Source: Blastococcus sp. HT6-4
GTDB lineage: Bacteria > Actinomycetota > Actinomycetes > Mycobacteriales > Geodermatophilaceae
Assembly (NCBI RefSeq): GCF_039679125.1
Contig: NZ_CP155551.1
Coordinates: 62,001-126,000 of the forward strand
Direction of reading: 5' to 3'
DNA length: 64,000 nucleotides
The translations under genes and the position numbers were made by a program. Numbering within the stretch: position 1 is the stretch's first letter; every line of letters begins with the position of its first letter. Below, piece by piece: positions 7,994 through 16,769 of this stretch. The notes under the pieces are model-generated. The model did no database searches, was not told the origin of the DNA, and saw only the letters and a program-made list of their open reading frames with translations.

Positions 7994-8991
7994 CCGACAC
8001 GGGCAACGCGCAGGCGTTCCTGACCCTCCGCTTGCTGTGCGAGATCCCCATGGCCCTGGGTCTCGTCGCGCTCTGGCGCCTGCCGCTGGGCCGCCGGAGG
8101 CCGGAGCTGCTGACCTTCCTGATCCTCGCGGTCGTGCAGGCCGAGGTGGCCTGGATGGTGACCCGCTCGGCCGACCCGAAGTACCACCTGCTGGGCTTCA
8201 CGCTGGCCATCTACGGCAGCGGCTGCGTCCTCGTGGCCCGCCCCCGCTGGACGGTCGCGCTCGTCGCCGTCTCCTGGGCCGCCCTCGGGCTGGCCTCGCT
8301 CACCACCGACGCGGGGCTGTCGCCGGCCGATCTGCTCGCCGTGAGCGTCTACCTCGCCACCGCCTCCCTCATCGCCGTGCTGGCGCACCTGCGCCGCTAC
8401 GCCCTCACCACCCGCGAGCTGCTGACCCGGGTGCGGCTGGAGCGGGAGCAGCAGCGCACCGGGGTGCTCCTCGCCCAGTTGGAGCGGCTGAGCCACGAGG
8501 ACCCGCTCACCGGCCTGGCCAACCGCCGCCGGTGGGACGCCGAGCTCGCCGGGACGTGCGTCGAGGCCCGGCGGCGCGGCGAGGTGCTCAGCGTGGTGCT
8601 GGTCGACCTCGACCACTTCAAGGACGTCAACGACCGGCACGGGCACGCGGGGGGCGACGCCGCGCTGCGGGCGGTCGCCGGCCTGCTGTCCACCCGCGTG
8701 CGCGGCGGTGACCTGGTGGCGCGGCTGGGGGGCGACGAGCTCGCCGTCCTCATGCCGGGTGCCGACGCCGTACGGGCGACCGAGGTGGCCGAGCGGCTGC
8801 GCCTGGAGGCGCGCGTCCTGCGGCCGCCCGGCTTCGGCCCCGGTGAGCTCAGCCTCTCCCTGGGCGTCGCGGCGGCCACCGGCGCCGACGCCTACCCGCT
8901 CGAGCTCATGTCCCGCGCCGACGAGCAGCTCTACCGGGCGAAGACCACCCGCAACGCCGTGGGGTCGGCACCGCCGCAGCCGGCCCGCTGA
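7990..8991 (+). CDS. Membrane GGDEF protein, probable diguanylate cyclase
   Basis: The 333-residue protein has five predicted membrane segments in its first 140 residues, a helical linker (VRLEREQQRTGVLLAQLERLS) and a GGDEF domain. Domain motifs are HEDPLTGLANRRRW, VDLDHFKDVNDRHGHAGGD, the inhibitory-site RGGD, and a signature reading GGDEL at about 247-251. The catalytic Asp and Glu are kept and only the final Phe is changed, so cyclase activity is plausible. Its start overlaps the stop of the preceding short ORF. A 5-segment topology would be odd for a cytoplasmic output domain with a cytoplasmic N-terminus, which supports the split-gene idea. Confidence 0.85.
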   Translation: MTDTGNAQAFLTLRLLCEIPMALGLVALWRLPLGRRRPELLTFLILAVVQAEVAWMVTRSADPKYHLLGFTLAIYGSGCVLVARPRWTVALVAVSWAALGLASLTTDAGLSPADLLAVSVYLATASLIAVLAHLRRYALTTRELLTRVRLEREQQRTGVLLAQLERLSHEDPLTGLANRRRWDAELAGTCVEARRRGEVLSVVLVDLDHFKDVNDRHGHAGGDAALRAVAGLLSTRVRGGDLVARLGGDELAVLMPGADAVRATEVAERLRLEARVLRPPGFGPGELSLSLGVAAATGADAYPLELMSRADEQLYRAKTTRNAVGSAPPQPAR

Positions 8992-9154
8992 CCCGGCGGT
9001 GCCCGGCCCCGCCACCGTTCGCGGCGGCGCGCCGGCCCCCGCGCGTCACCGGCCCGGGGGACGGGCTCCCGGGGGCCGGCGGTTACGGTTCCCACCGCGG
9101 GCCCGGCGGGGCGAGCGGAGCCGCCTGCACGGAGAACGGATCGGAAGAGGACCC

Positions 9155-9793
9155 ATGACCAGCGTTCCCGGCGTCGACCACCCGGTGGAGCAGACCGAGG
9201 CCGAGATCCGGCTGGTCGGCAGCGACGTCGCCGTCACGGCACGGGTGGAGGTCGTGCACGCCGGCGTCATCTCCGTGCGCCCCTCGGCCGGGGAGTACGT
9301 CGAGAACTCCGTCGTGCGGGTCGGCGACGTCGTGGAGGTCTTCTGGACCACCGACGCCGGCCACCGCGCCCTGCCGGCCGAGGTTCTCGACGTCCAGCAG
9401 GGTGCGGTCGTGCGCTGGCGGCTCCGCGTCACGGGCCCGGCGGAGCACGGCCAGCGCCGGGCGGCGGTCCGCAGCCGGCTGGTGCTGCCCGTCGAGGCGA
9501 GGTTCGGGGTCGTCGAGCTCTCGGGGCAGACGGTGGACGTCAGCGAGGCCGGGCTGCGGGCCCAGTTCGAGGGGTTCGGCATCGCCCCGGACGCGGGCAC
9601 CACGTGCGGCCTGTCGATCGCGTTCGAGGACGGGCCGCTGGTCACCCGGGGCGAGATCATCCGCATCCAGACCCGGGTCACCCGCTGGGTGATGAGCATC
9701 CGCTTCGTCGACATCGCCGAGAAGGACCAGGACCGCATCCGGCGGCGGGTCTTCCAGGCGCTGCGGGAGGAACGCGCCCGCCTCGCCGAGTGA
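9155..9793 (+). CDS. PilZ-domain c-di-GMP receptor
   Basis: The 212-residue protein has an N-terminal YcgR-like beta domain (about 10-95) and a C-terminal PilZ domain. The two c-di-GMP binding motifs are visible: RAAVR (RxxxR) at about 100 and DVSEAGL (D/NxSxxG) about 30 residues later. A GGAAGAGG ribosome binding site precedes the ATG at 9155, which is preferred over the longer open frame upstream. It lies 160 bp after a probable diguanylate cyclase gene on the same strand and is a natural local reader of its product. The final effect (motility, exopolysaccharide) cannot be told from sequence. Confidence 0.9.
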   Translation: MTSVPGVDHPVEQTEAEIRLVGSDVAVTARVEVVHAGVISVRPSAGEYVENSVVRVGDVVEVFWTTDAGHRALPAEVLDVQQGAVVRWRLRVTGPAEHGQRRAAVRSRLVLPVEARFGVVELSGQTVDVSEAGLRAQFEGFGIAPDAGTTCGLSIAFEDGPLVTRGEIIRIQTRVTRWVMSIRFVDIAEKDQDRIRRRVFQALREERARLAE

Positions 9794-9845
9794 CCGGCCG
9801 GCTCCCGGCGGGTAGCGCGCCGTCGTACGGGGCAGAGCAGCACCC

Positions 9846-11549
9846 GTGACGACCTCGCCTCCCCGCCTGCCCGAGGCGCTCGCGGTGCTCCGCGACCGGC
9901 TGGCCGCCGCGCCCCTGGGCCTGGCCACGCCGGGCCGGGAGGCCGCCGTGCGCGCCGCCCGCGGCGTCACCGACCAGATCGACGACTACCTGCTGCCGCG
10001 GCTGCGCGACCTCGACGCCCCGCTGCTCACCGTGATCGGCGGCTCCACCGGCGCCGGCAAGTCGACGCTCGTCAACAGCCTGGTCGGCGCACCGGTCACC
10101 ACCGCCGGCGTGCTCCGGCCCACCACCCGCGCGCCCGTCCTGGTCTGCTCGGGCGTCGACGCCGCGAGCTTCTCCGGGGACCGGGTGCTGCCCGGCCTGG
10201 CGCGGGTCACCGGCGGGGACGGCGGTCCCGGCACGGTCCGGCTCGTCGTCCGGGACGACGTCCCGCCCGGACTGGCCCTGCTCGACGCCCCCGACGTCGA
10301 CTCGGTCGTCGAGACCAACCGCGACCTGGCCGCCCAGTTGCTCGCCGCGGCCGACCTGTGGGTCTTCGTGACGACGGCGGCGCGCTACGCCGACGCCGTG
10401 CCCTGGGACATGCTGCGGACGGCGCAGGAGCGCGGTACGGCCCTGGCCGTCGTCCTGGACCGGGTTCCCCCCGAGGCCGCCGCCGAGGTGGCCGCCGACC
10501 TCGCGGGCATGCTGCAGCGGGCGGGGCTGGCCGCCGCCCGGCTGTTCGTGGTCGAGGAGCGCCCGCTGGCCGACGGCCGGCTCCCCGAGGAGCAGGTGGC
10601 CGCGCTGCGCGGCTGGCTCCACGGGCTGGCCGCCGACCAGGAGCAGCGCGCCGCCGTCGTCCGGCAGACGCTCGAGGGGGCGCTGGACAGCCTGGAGCAG
10701 CGCACCGGCACGGTGGTCGCGGCGGTGGGGGAGCAGCTCACCACCGCCGGCGCCCTGCGCGACGCAGCGGCCGCGGCCTACGACGCGGCCCGGGACGGCG
10801 TGGACCAGGGGATCCGCAGCGGCAGCCTGCTGCGCGGCGAGGTGCTGGCCCGCTGGCAGGAGTTCGTCGGCACCGGCGAGTGGATGCGCACCCTGCAGAA
10901 CCGGATCGGCCGGGCGCGCGACCGGCTGGCGGCGGCCCTGACCGGCCGGCCGGCGCCGGCCGAGAGCCTGCAGGGGGCCCTGGAGAGCAGCGTGGAGCAG
11001 CTGCTGCGCGCCGAGGCCGACCGCGCCGCCGAGCGGACCGTGACGGCCTGGCGGGCGCTGCCGGCCGGGCCGCCGCTGCTGGCCGGGGAGGACCGCGAGC
11101 TGGCCCGGGCGTCGGCGGACTTCCCCGAGGCCGCGGAGGCGCAGGTCCGGGACTGGCAGGGCACCGTGCTGGACCTGGTGCGCGAGGAGGGGGCCGACAA
11201 GCGTTCGCGGGCCCGGCTGCTGTCCTGGGGCGTGAGCGGCGCCGGCGCCGTCGTCATGGTCGCGGTGTTCGCGCAGACCGGGGGGCTCCTGGGGGGCGAG
11301 GTGGCGGTGGCCGGCGGCACGACCGCGGTCGGGCAGCGGGTGCTGGAGGCGGTGTTCGGCGACGCCGCGGTGCGGTCGCTGGCCGAGCGCGCGCGGACAG
11401 ACCTCCAGGAGCGGTCCGACGGCCTGCTGGACCACGAGCGGGCCCGCTTCGACGCGCGCGTGGACGAGGTGGCGCCCGGGCCGGCCGCCGCCGACGAGCT
11501 GCGCGCGGCCGTCGGTGCCCTCGCCGCGGCCCGGCGGGCGGGCGCATGA
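9846..11549 (+). CDS. Dynamin-like large GTPase, first of a pair
   Basis: The 567-residue protein carries a P-loop GTPase domain: GGSTGAGKSTLVNSL at about 64-78, switch residues RPTTRAP, and DAPDVDSV as the G3 region. The usual NKxD G4 motif is weak (VVLDRVP). A long helical region follows (about 240-450) with a glycine-rich hydrophobic stretch at about 460-490 that could insert in or lie on the membrane. The next gene is a second GTPase overlapping by ATGA, so the two are co-translated. Paired GTPases of this kind resemble actinobacterial dynamin-like pairs (DynA/DynB, IniA/IniC), though I cannot assign a named orthologue. Confidence 0.8.
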   Translation: MTTSPPRLPEALAVLRDRLAAAPLGLATPGREAAVRAARGVTDQIDDYLLPRLRDLDAPLLTVIGGSTGAGKSTLVNSLVGAPVTTAGVLRPTTRAPVLVCSGVDAASFSGDRVLPGLARVTGGDGGPGTVRLVVRDDVPPGLALLDAPDVDSVVETNRDLAAQLLAAADLWVFVTTAARYADAVPWDMLRTAQERGTALAVVLDRVPPEAAAEVAADLAGMLQRAGLAAARLFVVEERPLADGRLPEEQVAALRGWLHGLAADQEQRAAVVRQTLEGALDSLEQRTGTVVAAVGEQLTTAGALRDAAAAAYDAARDGVDQGIRSGSLLRGEVLARWQEFVGTGEWMRTLQNRIGRARDRLAAALTGRPAPAESLQGALESSVEQLLRAEADRAAERTVTAWRALPAGPPLLAGEDRELARASADFPEAAEAQVRDWQGTVLDLVREEGADKRSRARLLSWGVSGAGAVVMVAVFAQTGGLLGGEVAVAGGTTAVGQRVLEAVFGDAAVRSLAERARTDLQERSDGLLDHERARFDARVDEVAPGPAAADELRAAVGALAAARRAGA

Positions 11550-13162
11550 GGAACGCGGAGCGGTCCCTGTCCGACCGGCTGGCCGCGCTCCGGGAGGCGG
11601 TCGAGGTCGCCGACGGCCGGCTGGAGGTCCCGGAGGTGGGGCAGGCGCGCGCCGTCCTCGCCAAGGCCGGCGCCCGCGAGGCCCTCGGCGACGCCACCGT
11701 GGTCGCCCTGGCCGGCGCCACCGGCAGCGGGAAGTCGACCCTGTTCAACGCGCTGTCGGGCAGCGAGGTGAGCACCCCGGGGGTGCGCCGGCCCACCACC
11801 GGGGTCGCGCACGCCACTGTGTGGGGCGCGGCCGGCGACGGCGCCGACCGGCTGCTCGACTGGCTGGAGGTCCCGCGGCGGCACCGGCACGAGCCCGAGC
11901 CGGCGCTGGACGGGCTGGTCCTCCTCGACCTGCCCGACCACGACAGCGTGCGGCTGGAGCACCGGCTCGAGGTCGACCGGCTGGTCGGGCTGGTCGACGT
12001 CCTGGTCTGGGTGCTCGACCCGCAGAAGTACGCCGACGCCGCCGTGCACGAGCGCTACCTGGCGCCGATGGCCGGCCACGCCGGGGTGCTGCTGGTCGTG
12101 CTCAACCAGATCGACCGGCTCGACGAGGTCGCCGCGCGCGCCTGCCTGGACGACCTGCGCGGGCTGCTGGACCGGGAGGGCCTGGCCGCGACGCCGCTGC
12201 TGGCGGTCTCCGCGCGCACCGGCGCGGGCGTGGCCGAGCTGCGCGGCGAGCTGGCCCGCCGGGTGCGGGCCCGGCGGGCGGCGACCGAACGGCTGGTCGC
12301 CGACGTCCGGAGCGCCGCCGGCGCCCTCGCCGTGCACTGCCCCGACGACGCCGGTGCCCGCCCCCGCCGGTGGGCGCGGGGGAGTGCGGCCGTCGCGCCG
12401 GCCGACGACCTGACCGAGGAGCTGACCGGGGCCCTGGCCGACGCGGCCGGGGTGCCGACGGTGGTCGCCGCGGTCGAGCGGTCCACCCGCCGGGCCGGGA
12501 CCGGGCGCACGGGCTGGCCGCTGCTGCGCTGGACCCGGAAGCTGCGGGCCGACCCGGTCGGCCGGCTGCACCTGGGCGACGAACGGGCCCGGACGTCGCT
12601 GCCGGCGGCAGGAGTCGTGGAGGCGGCGCGGGTGAGCACCGCCGTGCGCGGGGCGCGGGAGGCCGTGGGCGACGGCCTGGCGCCGGCGTGGCGGGACGAG
12701 CTGCGGCGCACGGCGGAGGTGTCGGAGGAGCGGCTGGCCGACTCCCTCGACCGGGCGGTGGGCGGTACCGACCTCGGGCCGGACCGGGTGCCGCTGTGGC
12801 AGCGCGCCGTCGGCGGGCTGCAGTGGCTGCTGCTCGCCGCCGCTGTCGTGGGTGCGCTGTGGCTGCTGGCCCTGGTCGCCCTCGGCTTCTTCCGGCTGGA
12901 CGACGTCGTGCCGCTGCCCCGGGTGGAGGGGATCCCCGTGCCCACGCTGCTGCTCGTCGGCGGCCTGCTGGTGGGGGCGCTGCTGGCGTTGCTCTGCCGG
13001 CCGCTGGTCGCGTTGCGCGCCCGCCGGCGGGCGCGGACGGCCGAGCGGCGGCTGCACGCCGCCGTGCGGGAGGTGGCCGAGGTGGAGATGCTGGCGCCGC
13101 TGGCGGACGTCCGGGACGACGCCACCCGGTTCTGCGCGGCGGTGGCCACCGCCGCGCGGTGA
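11546..13162 (+). CDS. Large GTPase with C-terminal transmembrane hairpin, second of a pair
   Basis: The 538-residue protein has all canonical GTPase motifs near its N-terminus: G1 GATGSGKSTLFNAL, G2 RRPTTG, G3 DLPDHDSV, G4 NQID and G5 SARTG. A helical middle region and two membrane segments near residues 420-485 follow. The ATG overlaps the stop of the preceding GTPase gene (ATGA), so expression is coupled. By analogy with bacterial dynamin-like proteins it may act in membrane remodelling, division or stress repair; that is inference. The membrane anchor is on this partner and is not clear on the first. Confidence 0.8.
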   Translation: MRNAERSLSDRLAALREAVEVADGRLEVPEVGQARAVLAKAGAREALGDATVVALAGATGSGKSTLFNALSGSEVSTPGVRRPTTGVAHATVWGAAGDGADRLLDWLEVPRRHRHEPEPALDGLVLLDLPDHDSVRLEHRLEVDRLVGLVDVLVWVLDPQKYADAAVHERYLAPMAGHAGVLLVVLNQIDRLDEVAARACLDDLRGLLDREGLAATPLLAVSARTGAGVAELRGELARRVRARRAATERLVADVRSAAGALAVHCPDDAGARPRRWARGSAAVAPADDLTEELTGALADAAGVPTVVAAVERSTRRAGTGRTGWPLLRWTRKLRADPVGRLHLGDERARTSLPAAGVVEAARVSTAVRGAREAVGDGLAPAWRDELRRTAEVSEERLADSLDRAVGGTDLGPDRVPLWQRAVGGLQWLLLAAAVVGALWLLALVALGFFRLDDVVPLPRVEGIPVPTLLLVGGLLVGALLALLCRPLVALRARRRARTAERRLHAAVREVAEVEMLAPLADVRDDATRFCAAVATAAR

Positions 13163-13169
13163 CCGGGCC

Positions 13170-13679
13170 CTAGTCCCGGGGGATGCCGGGCGACCGCTGC
13201 TCGGGCAGCCGGCCGCGCAGCGGCTCGACGGCCTCCCGGCCCGAGGGCAGCAGCGCCCAGACGTGCTTGCGGCCGGGGCGCTGCTCCCAGCCGTAACCGG
13301 TGGAGAGCTGGGCGACGAGGTGCAGGCCCATGCCGCCGAACGCGGGATCGCGGTCGACCGCCGGCACCGGCGGCCGGTCGGGTGCCTCGTCGCTCAGGTC
13401 GAGCAGCCAGCCGGCGGGGCCGGCCACGACCAGGGCGCGGACGTCGCCGCCGCCGTGGCGCAGCGCGTTGGAGGCCAGCTCCTCGAACACCAGCAGCAGC
13501 CCGTCGCGCGCGTCCTCGGTCGACGCCGCCGACACCGACGGGTGGGCCAGCCGCGCGCGCAGGTCGGTGCGCACCCGGGAGACGACGTGCATGGAGTCCA
13601 GCTGCCAGTGCCAGACGTCACCGGGGACGGAGGGGACGGGCGCGCTCGGCCACGCGTCGTGGGCCAGCTCGTCGGCCAT
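13170..13679 (-). CDS. RsbW-like ATP-binding anti-sigma regulator (HATPase_c_2)
   Basis: The 169-residue protein is a single histidine-kinase-like ATPase domain. The N-box reads EELASNALRHGGG and the G-box region reads DPAFGGMGLHLVAQL, ending in HVWALLP. Such stand-alone ATPases (RsbW, SpoIIAB) bind sigma factors and phosphorylate anti-sigma-factor antagonists. The gene is divergent from the GAF-ANTAR gene, and a paralogue sits at 20150-20575. A GAGAGGAAG ribosome binding site precedes the ATG. No sigma factor or STAS antagonist lies next to it, so the partner is unknown. Confidence 0.85.
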   Translation of the reverse strand: MADELAHDAWPSAPVPSVPGDVWHWQLDSMHVVSRVRTDLRARLAHPSVSAASTEDARDGLLLVFEELASNALRHGGGDVRALVVAGPAGWLLDLSDEAPDRPPVPAVDRDPAFGGMGLHLVAQLSTGYGWEQRPGRKHVWALLPSGREAVEPLRGRLPEQRSPGIPRD

Positions 13680-13794
13680 CGCTTCCTCTCGCGTCTGCGT
13701 CGCAGCGGGGCACCGGGACGCCGTCCCGCCGCACCATCCTGACCGATGAGCCGTCGCCGCGCGAAGGGGGGCGACCGGCGCGCCGCCGGCCGGG

Positions 13795-13800
13795 CAGACT
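13795..13800 (+). promoter_or_regulatory. -10-like element for leaderless GAF-ANTAR gene
   Basis: CAGACT is followed by 7 bases and then the GTG at 13808, the geometry expected of a leaderless transcript. Confidence 0.4.
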
Positions 13801-13807
13801 GGGCCGG

Positions 13808-14500
13808 GTGGACGCCGTACTGCGTGAACTCAGCCGGGTGACCCTCGAGGGCCGCCAGCTCGCCGACGTCCTCGGCGAGATCACCGCCATCGCGGCCCGC
13901 GCCGTCCCCGGCGCGGAGGCCGTGTCGACGACGCTCGTCCGCGCGGACAAGGCCTTCACCGCCGCCTACTCGGGCGAGCTGGCGCTGCAGGCCGACGAGT
14001 TGCAGTACGAGGAGGACAGCGGCCCCTGCATCGATGCCGGCCGTGGCGGGGTGGTCCTCCGGATCGACGACGTGCGCACCGAGGTGCGCTGGCCGGCCTA
14101 CATGGCCCGGGTCCGCGCCACCACGGCCGTCCGCAGCTCGCTGTCGGTACCCCTGCCGTACCAGGGGTCGAGCATCGGGGCGCTGAACATGTACTCGACC
14201 GAGCCGGCGGCGTTCGCGACGGGGAGCTCGCTGGCCGCCGGCCTCGGTGTGGCGGAGGCGATCGCGGTCGCGGTCGCGAACGCCGACGCGCACGCCCAGC
14301 TCGCCGACCAGGCCCGCAACATGCGCCTCGCCATGGAGTCGCGCGCGGTCATCGAGCAGGCCAAGGGCGTGCTCATGGCGCAGCGGCACGTCGACGCCGA
14401 GCAGGCCTTCGAGGTGCTCCGCGAGGCCTCCCAGCGCTACAACCGCAAGCTGCGGGACATCGCCGCCGGCATCGTCGAGAGCACGCAGACGCCCCGCTAG
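13808..14500 (+). CDS. GAF-ANTAR transcription antitermination regulator
   Basis: The 230-residue protein has a GAF sensor domain (about 15-160, with SGPCIDAGRGG and SSLSVPLPYQG) and a C-terminal ANTAR domain (about 170-225, ESRAVIEQAKGVLMAQR, then AFEVLREASQRYNRKLRDIA). ANTAR domains bind paired RNA hairpins and prevent termination in known systems. The ligand of the GAF domain is unknown. The GTG at 13808 is chosen because the reading frame upstream runs through the divergent promoter region. The stop codon overlaps the stop of the nucleoside hydrolase gene on the other strand (CTAG). Confidence 0.88.
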   Translation: MDAVLRELSRVTLEGRQLADVLGEITAIAARAVPGAEAVSTTLVRADKAFTAAYSGELALQADELQYEEDSGPCIDAGRGGVVLRIDDVRTEVRWPAYMARVRATTAVRSSLSVPLPYQGSSIGALNMYSTEPAAFATGSSLAAGLGVAEAIAVAVANADAHAQLADQARNMRLAMESRAVIEQAKGVLMAQRHVDAEQAFEVLREASQRYNRKLRDIAAGIVESTQTPR

Positions 14501-15444
14501 CGGCGGTCCAGCCCGGCCAGCCGGGCGATCAGGAACTCCAGCGCGGCCCCGCTGTCGACCGTCTCGGCCACCTCCACCGCGGCGGGCGCCGCCGAGACCG
14601 TCCGCCGGTCGACCAGCGTCTGCCCCCGCCCGGCGCCGTGCGTGGTGTCGACGACGACGTCGCGGCGCACGGTGCCGAGCGTCCCGGGCGCGATCGCCTC
14701 CGTCAGCGCGAGCGCGTCGTGCACCACCACGCCCGCCGTGCCGTACGCGTCGCGGGCGTGGTCGACGTACTGCTGCAGGATCGCGGCGGCGCTGCGGCCG
14801 ATCGGCCCCGCTGCGGCGAAGCGGGCGATCCCCTCCTCGGGGAGCACCGTGGGCAGCGTGACGTCGAGGCCCACCATCACCGTGGGCAGGCCCGAGGCGA
14901 ACACCGCCTGCGCGGCCTCCGGGTCGGACCAGATGTTGAACTCCGCCGCGGCGGTCACGTTGCCGCCCCGCGCCGCCGAGCCGCCCATGACCACCAGGCG
15001 TCCGATGCGGGCCGCCGCGTCCGGGAACACCGCCAGCAGCAGCGCGATGTTGGTGAGCGGGCCGATGGCGGCGACGGTCACCGGCACGGGGGAGGCCAGC
15101 AGCACGTCCGCGAGGGCGATCACGGCCGGCCGCGGATCCACCTCCGCCGGTGACGGCGGCAGCTCCACGCCGCCGAGGCCGGTCTCCCCGTGCACGTGCC
15201 CCGCCCGTTCCGGCTGGGGGTGGACCAGCGAGGCGACGGCGCCGGCGGCGACCGGCACGTCCGAGCGGCCGGCCAGGTGCAGCACGCGCAACGCGTTCTC
15301 GGTGACCTGCGCCAGCTCCACGTTCCCGTGCACGGTGGTGACCAGCTGCAGGTCCACCTCCGGGCTGCCCAGGGCCAGCAGGATCGCGAGGGCGTCGTCG
15401 ATGCCCGGGTCGGTGTCGATCACGAGGGGGGTGCGGTCGCTCAC
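14497..15444 (-). CDS. Inosine/uridine-preferring nucleoside hydrolase
   Basis: The 315-residue protein starts with the calcium-binding cluster IDTDPGIDDALAILLAL typical of IU-type nucleoside hydrolases. It also shows VAAIGPLTNIALLL, VVMGGSAARGGNVT, EFNIWSDPEAAQAVF and VVHDALAL near the C-terminus, which supply further metal and ribose contacts. The enzyme hydrolyses N-glycosidic bonds of nucleosides for salvage; exact base preference cannot be told. The GTG at 15444 gives the standard start just before the DTD motif. An in-frame extension to 15612 would add about 56 arginine-rich residues and is unlikely. Confidence 0.9.
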   Translation of the reverse strand: MSDRTPLVIDTDPGIDDALAILLALGSPEVDLQLVTTVHGNVELAQVTENALRVLHLAGRSDVPVAAGAVASLVHPQPERAGHVHGETGLGGVELPPSPAEVDPRPAVIALADVLLASPVPVTVAAIGPLTNIALLLAVFPDAAARIGRLVVMGGSAARGGNVTAAAEFNIWSDPEAAQAVFASGLPTVMVGLDVTLPTVLPEEGIARFAAAGPIGRSAAAILQQYVDHARDAYGTAGVVVHDALALTEAIAPGTLGTVRRDVVVDTTHGAGRGQTLVDRRTVSAAPAAVEVAETVDSGAALEFLIARLAGLDRR

Positions 15445-15758
15445 CGCGGCATCCTCCCAGCCGCCCGGTCGCGGCCGGTCCACAGGCCGCGGGAGCCCCG
15501 ACACGCCGCGGGTGCCGGCGGCGTCCCGGGACGACCGACGGGCCCGGTCGGCATTTCCACGCTCGTGGACCGGTCCCTTGTCGACAAGGGCACGGCCCGG
15601 ACGAGCGGTCACCGGACGTCCCGGAACGGCTCCGCAACGGTTCGGTCACGCGGTCCGGCGGAGGTGTCGGAGGAGCGGGCTCCCGGGGCCCGGAATCCCT
15701 AGTTTTCTCCTTGTCCGCGGCGCCTTCCCCAGTCGCGGACACGACTTCAGGAGGCGAC
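15445..15758. other. Divergent intergenic region with two adjacent perfect palindromes
   Basis: No gene is seen in these 314 bases. They hold TCCACG-CT-CGTGGA at 15556-15569 and the 16-base palindrome CCCTTGTCGACAAGGG at 15575-15590, only 5 bp apart. Both lie between the divergent nucleoside hydrolase gene and the 15759 gene. They could be operators, but no regulator gene adjoins them. Confidence 0.45.
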
Positions 15759-16769
15759 ATGAGCAGCAGCCACCGGGCCGCCCGGCCCGCAGTGCCGCCC
15801 GTGCCCGCCGACTCCTCCGGACGCGAGCCGGCCGGCACGCTGGCGGGGCTCATCGACGTCCTCGACCGGGCCGACGGCGGCCCGGCGCGCCAGCGCTCCC
15901 GCCCGGCCACCCACCGCACCGCCCGCCCGGCTCCGCTGCGCTCGGTGCAGCCGGCGCCGCCGGCCCGCGTGGTCCGGGCGCCGGCCGCGCCGGTCCCCCG
16001 CGTGACCGTCGTTCCCGAGCGGGTGCGCGAGCCCCTGGGCGGGCTCCGCGGCTTCACCCGTCGGATGGCGCTGTGGGGCGCCGGCGAGCAGGGCGAGAAC
16101 CTGGCCTGGCGGAGCCCCGCCCACCCGCTCCCCGAGCCCGGCCGGCGCCGCGCCGCGCTGCGCGCGTTCACCCGGCGGATGGCGCAGTGGGGCGCCGGCG
16201 ACCAGGGGCAGCACCTCGCCTGGGGTGGCCCCGCCCGCTCCGGCGCGGCGCCGCGGCCGGCCCGCCCCGAGCTCGACCCGCCCGTGGTGCTGCGCGAACT
16301 GCCCAGCACCCCCTCGATCCGGCCCGTGGCGTCTTCCCCCGCCGCGGCGCTCTTTTCCGCGGGACCGGCCTCGTCGCCGGGGTCGCGAACCGGTACGGCC
16401 GCATCTGACGCGACCGCCCGTCCCTCCCCCCTCCCGAGTTCCACGGAACCCGCGGGTCGGGCCCAGCCACGCGTCGGCTGGCGTCCACCGCAGGACTGGC
16501 CGTCCTCGGGTCGGTACGGGGCGCGGTCCACGCCGCCGTCCCTCCCGGTTCGCTCCTCCGGCACGAGCCGCGCCTCCCGGGTGCCGGCACCGAGATCCCC
16601 CGGGGGATCCGGCGGTGCCGGGGCACGGGGTGACCCGGCCGGGTACCCGGTCCGGGGCTCGCCCGCCCCTCCGCGACGAACCGGGCCCGCGAACGGCGCC
16701 TTCCCCTCGCCGTTCACCGTGCGGGCACCCTCGTCGCATCCCCGCCCGGCGCCTCCGGCGCCCGGCTGA
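15759..16769 (+). CDS. Unknown protein with a duplicated 22-residue motif; 3' end uncertain
   Basis: An AGGAGG ribosome binding site precedes the ATG. The first part is Pro/Ala/Arg-rich. Two copies of a motif with pattern FTRRMAxWGAGxQGxxLAW then lie at about residues 96-116 and 135-155, separated by a Pro/Arg linker. I do not recognise it. Up to about base 16400 almost every codon ends in G or C, as in neighbouring genes. Beyond that the third-position bias fades and the translation becomes low-complexity. The true product may therefore be only about 210 residues long, with a frameshift or an unrecognised end near 16350-16410. Confidence 0.5.
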   Translation: MSSSHRAARPAVPPVPADSSGREPAGTLAGLIDVLDRADGGPARQRSRPATHRTARPAPLRSVQPAPPARVVRAPAAPVPRVTVVPERVREPLGGLRGFTRRMALWGAGEQGENLAWRSPAHPLPEPGRRRAALRAFTRRMAQWGAGDQGQHLAWGGPARSGAAPRPARPELDPPVVLRELPSTPSIRPVASSPAAALFSAGPASSPGSRTGTAASDATARPSPLPSSTEPAGRAQPRVGWRPPQDWPSSGRYGARSTPPSLPVRSSGTSRASRVPAPRSPGGSGGAGARGDPAGYPVRGSPAPPRRTGPANGAFPSPFTVRAPSSHPRPAPPAPG

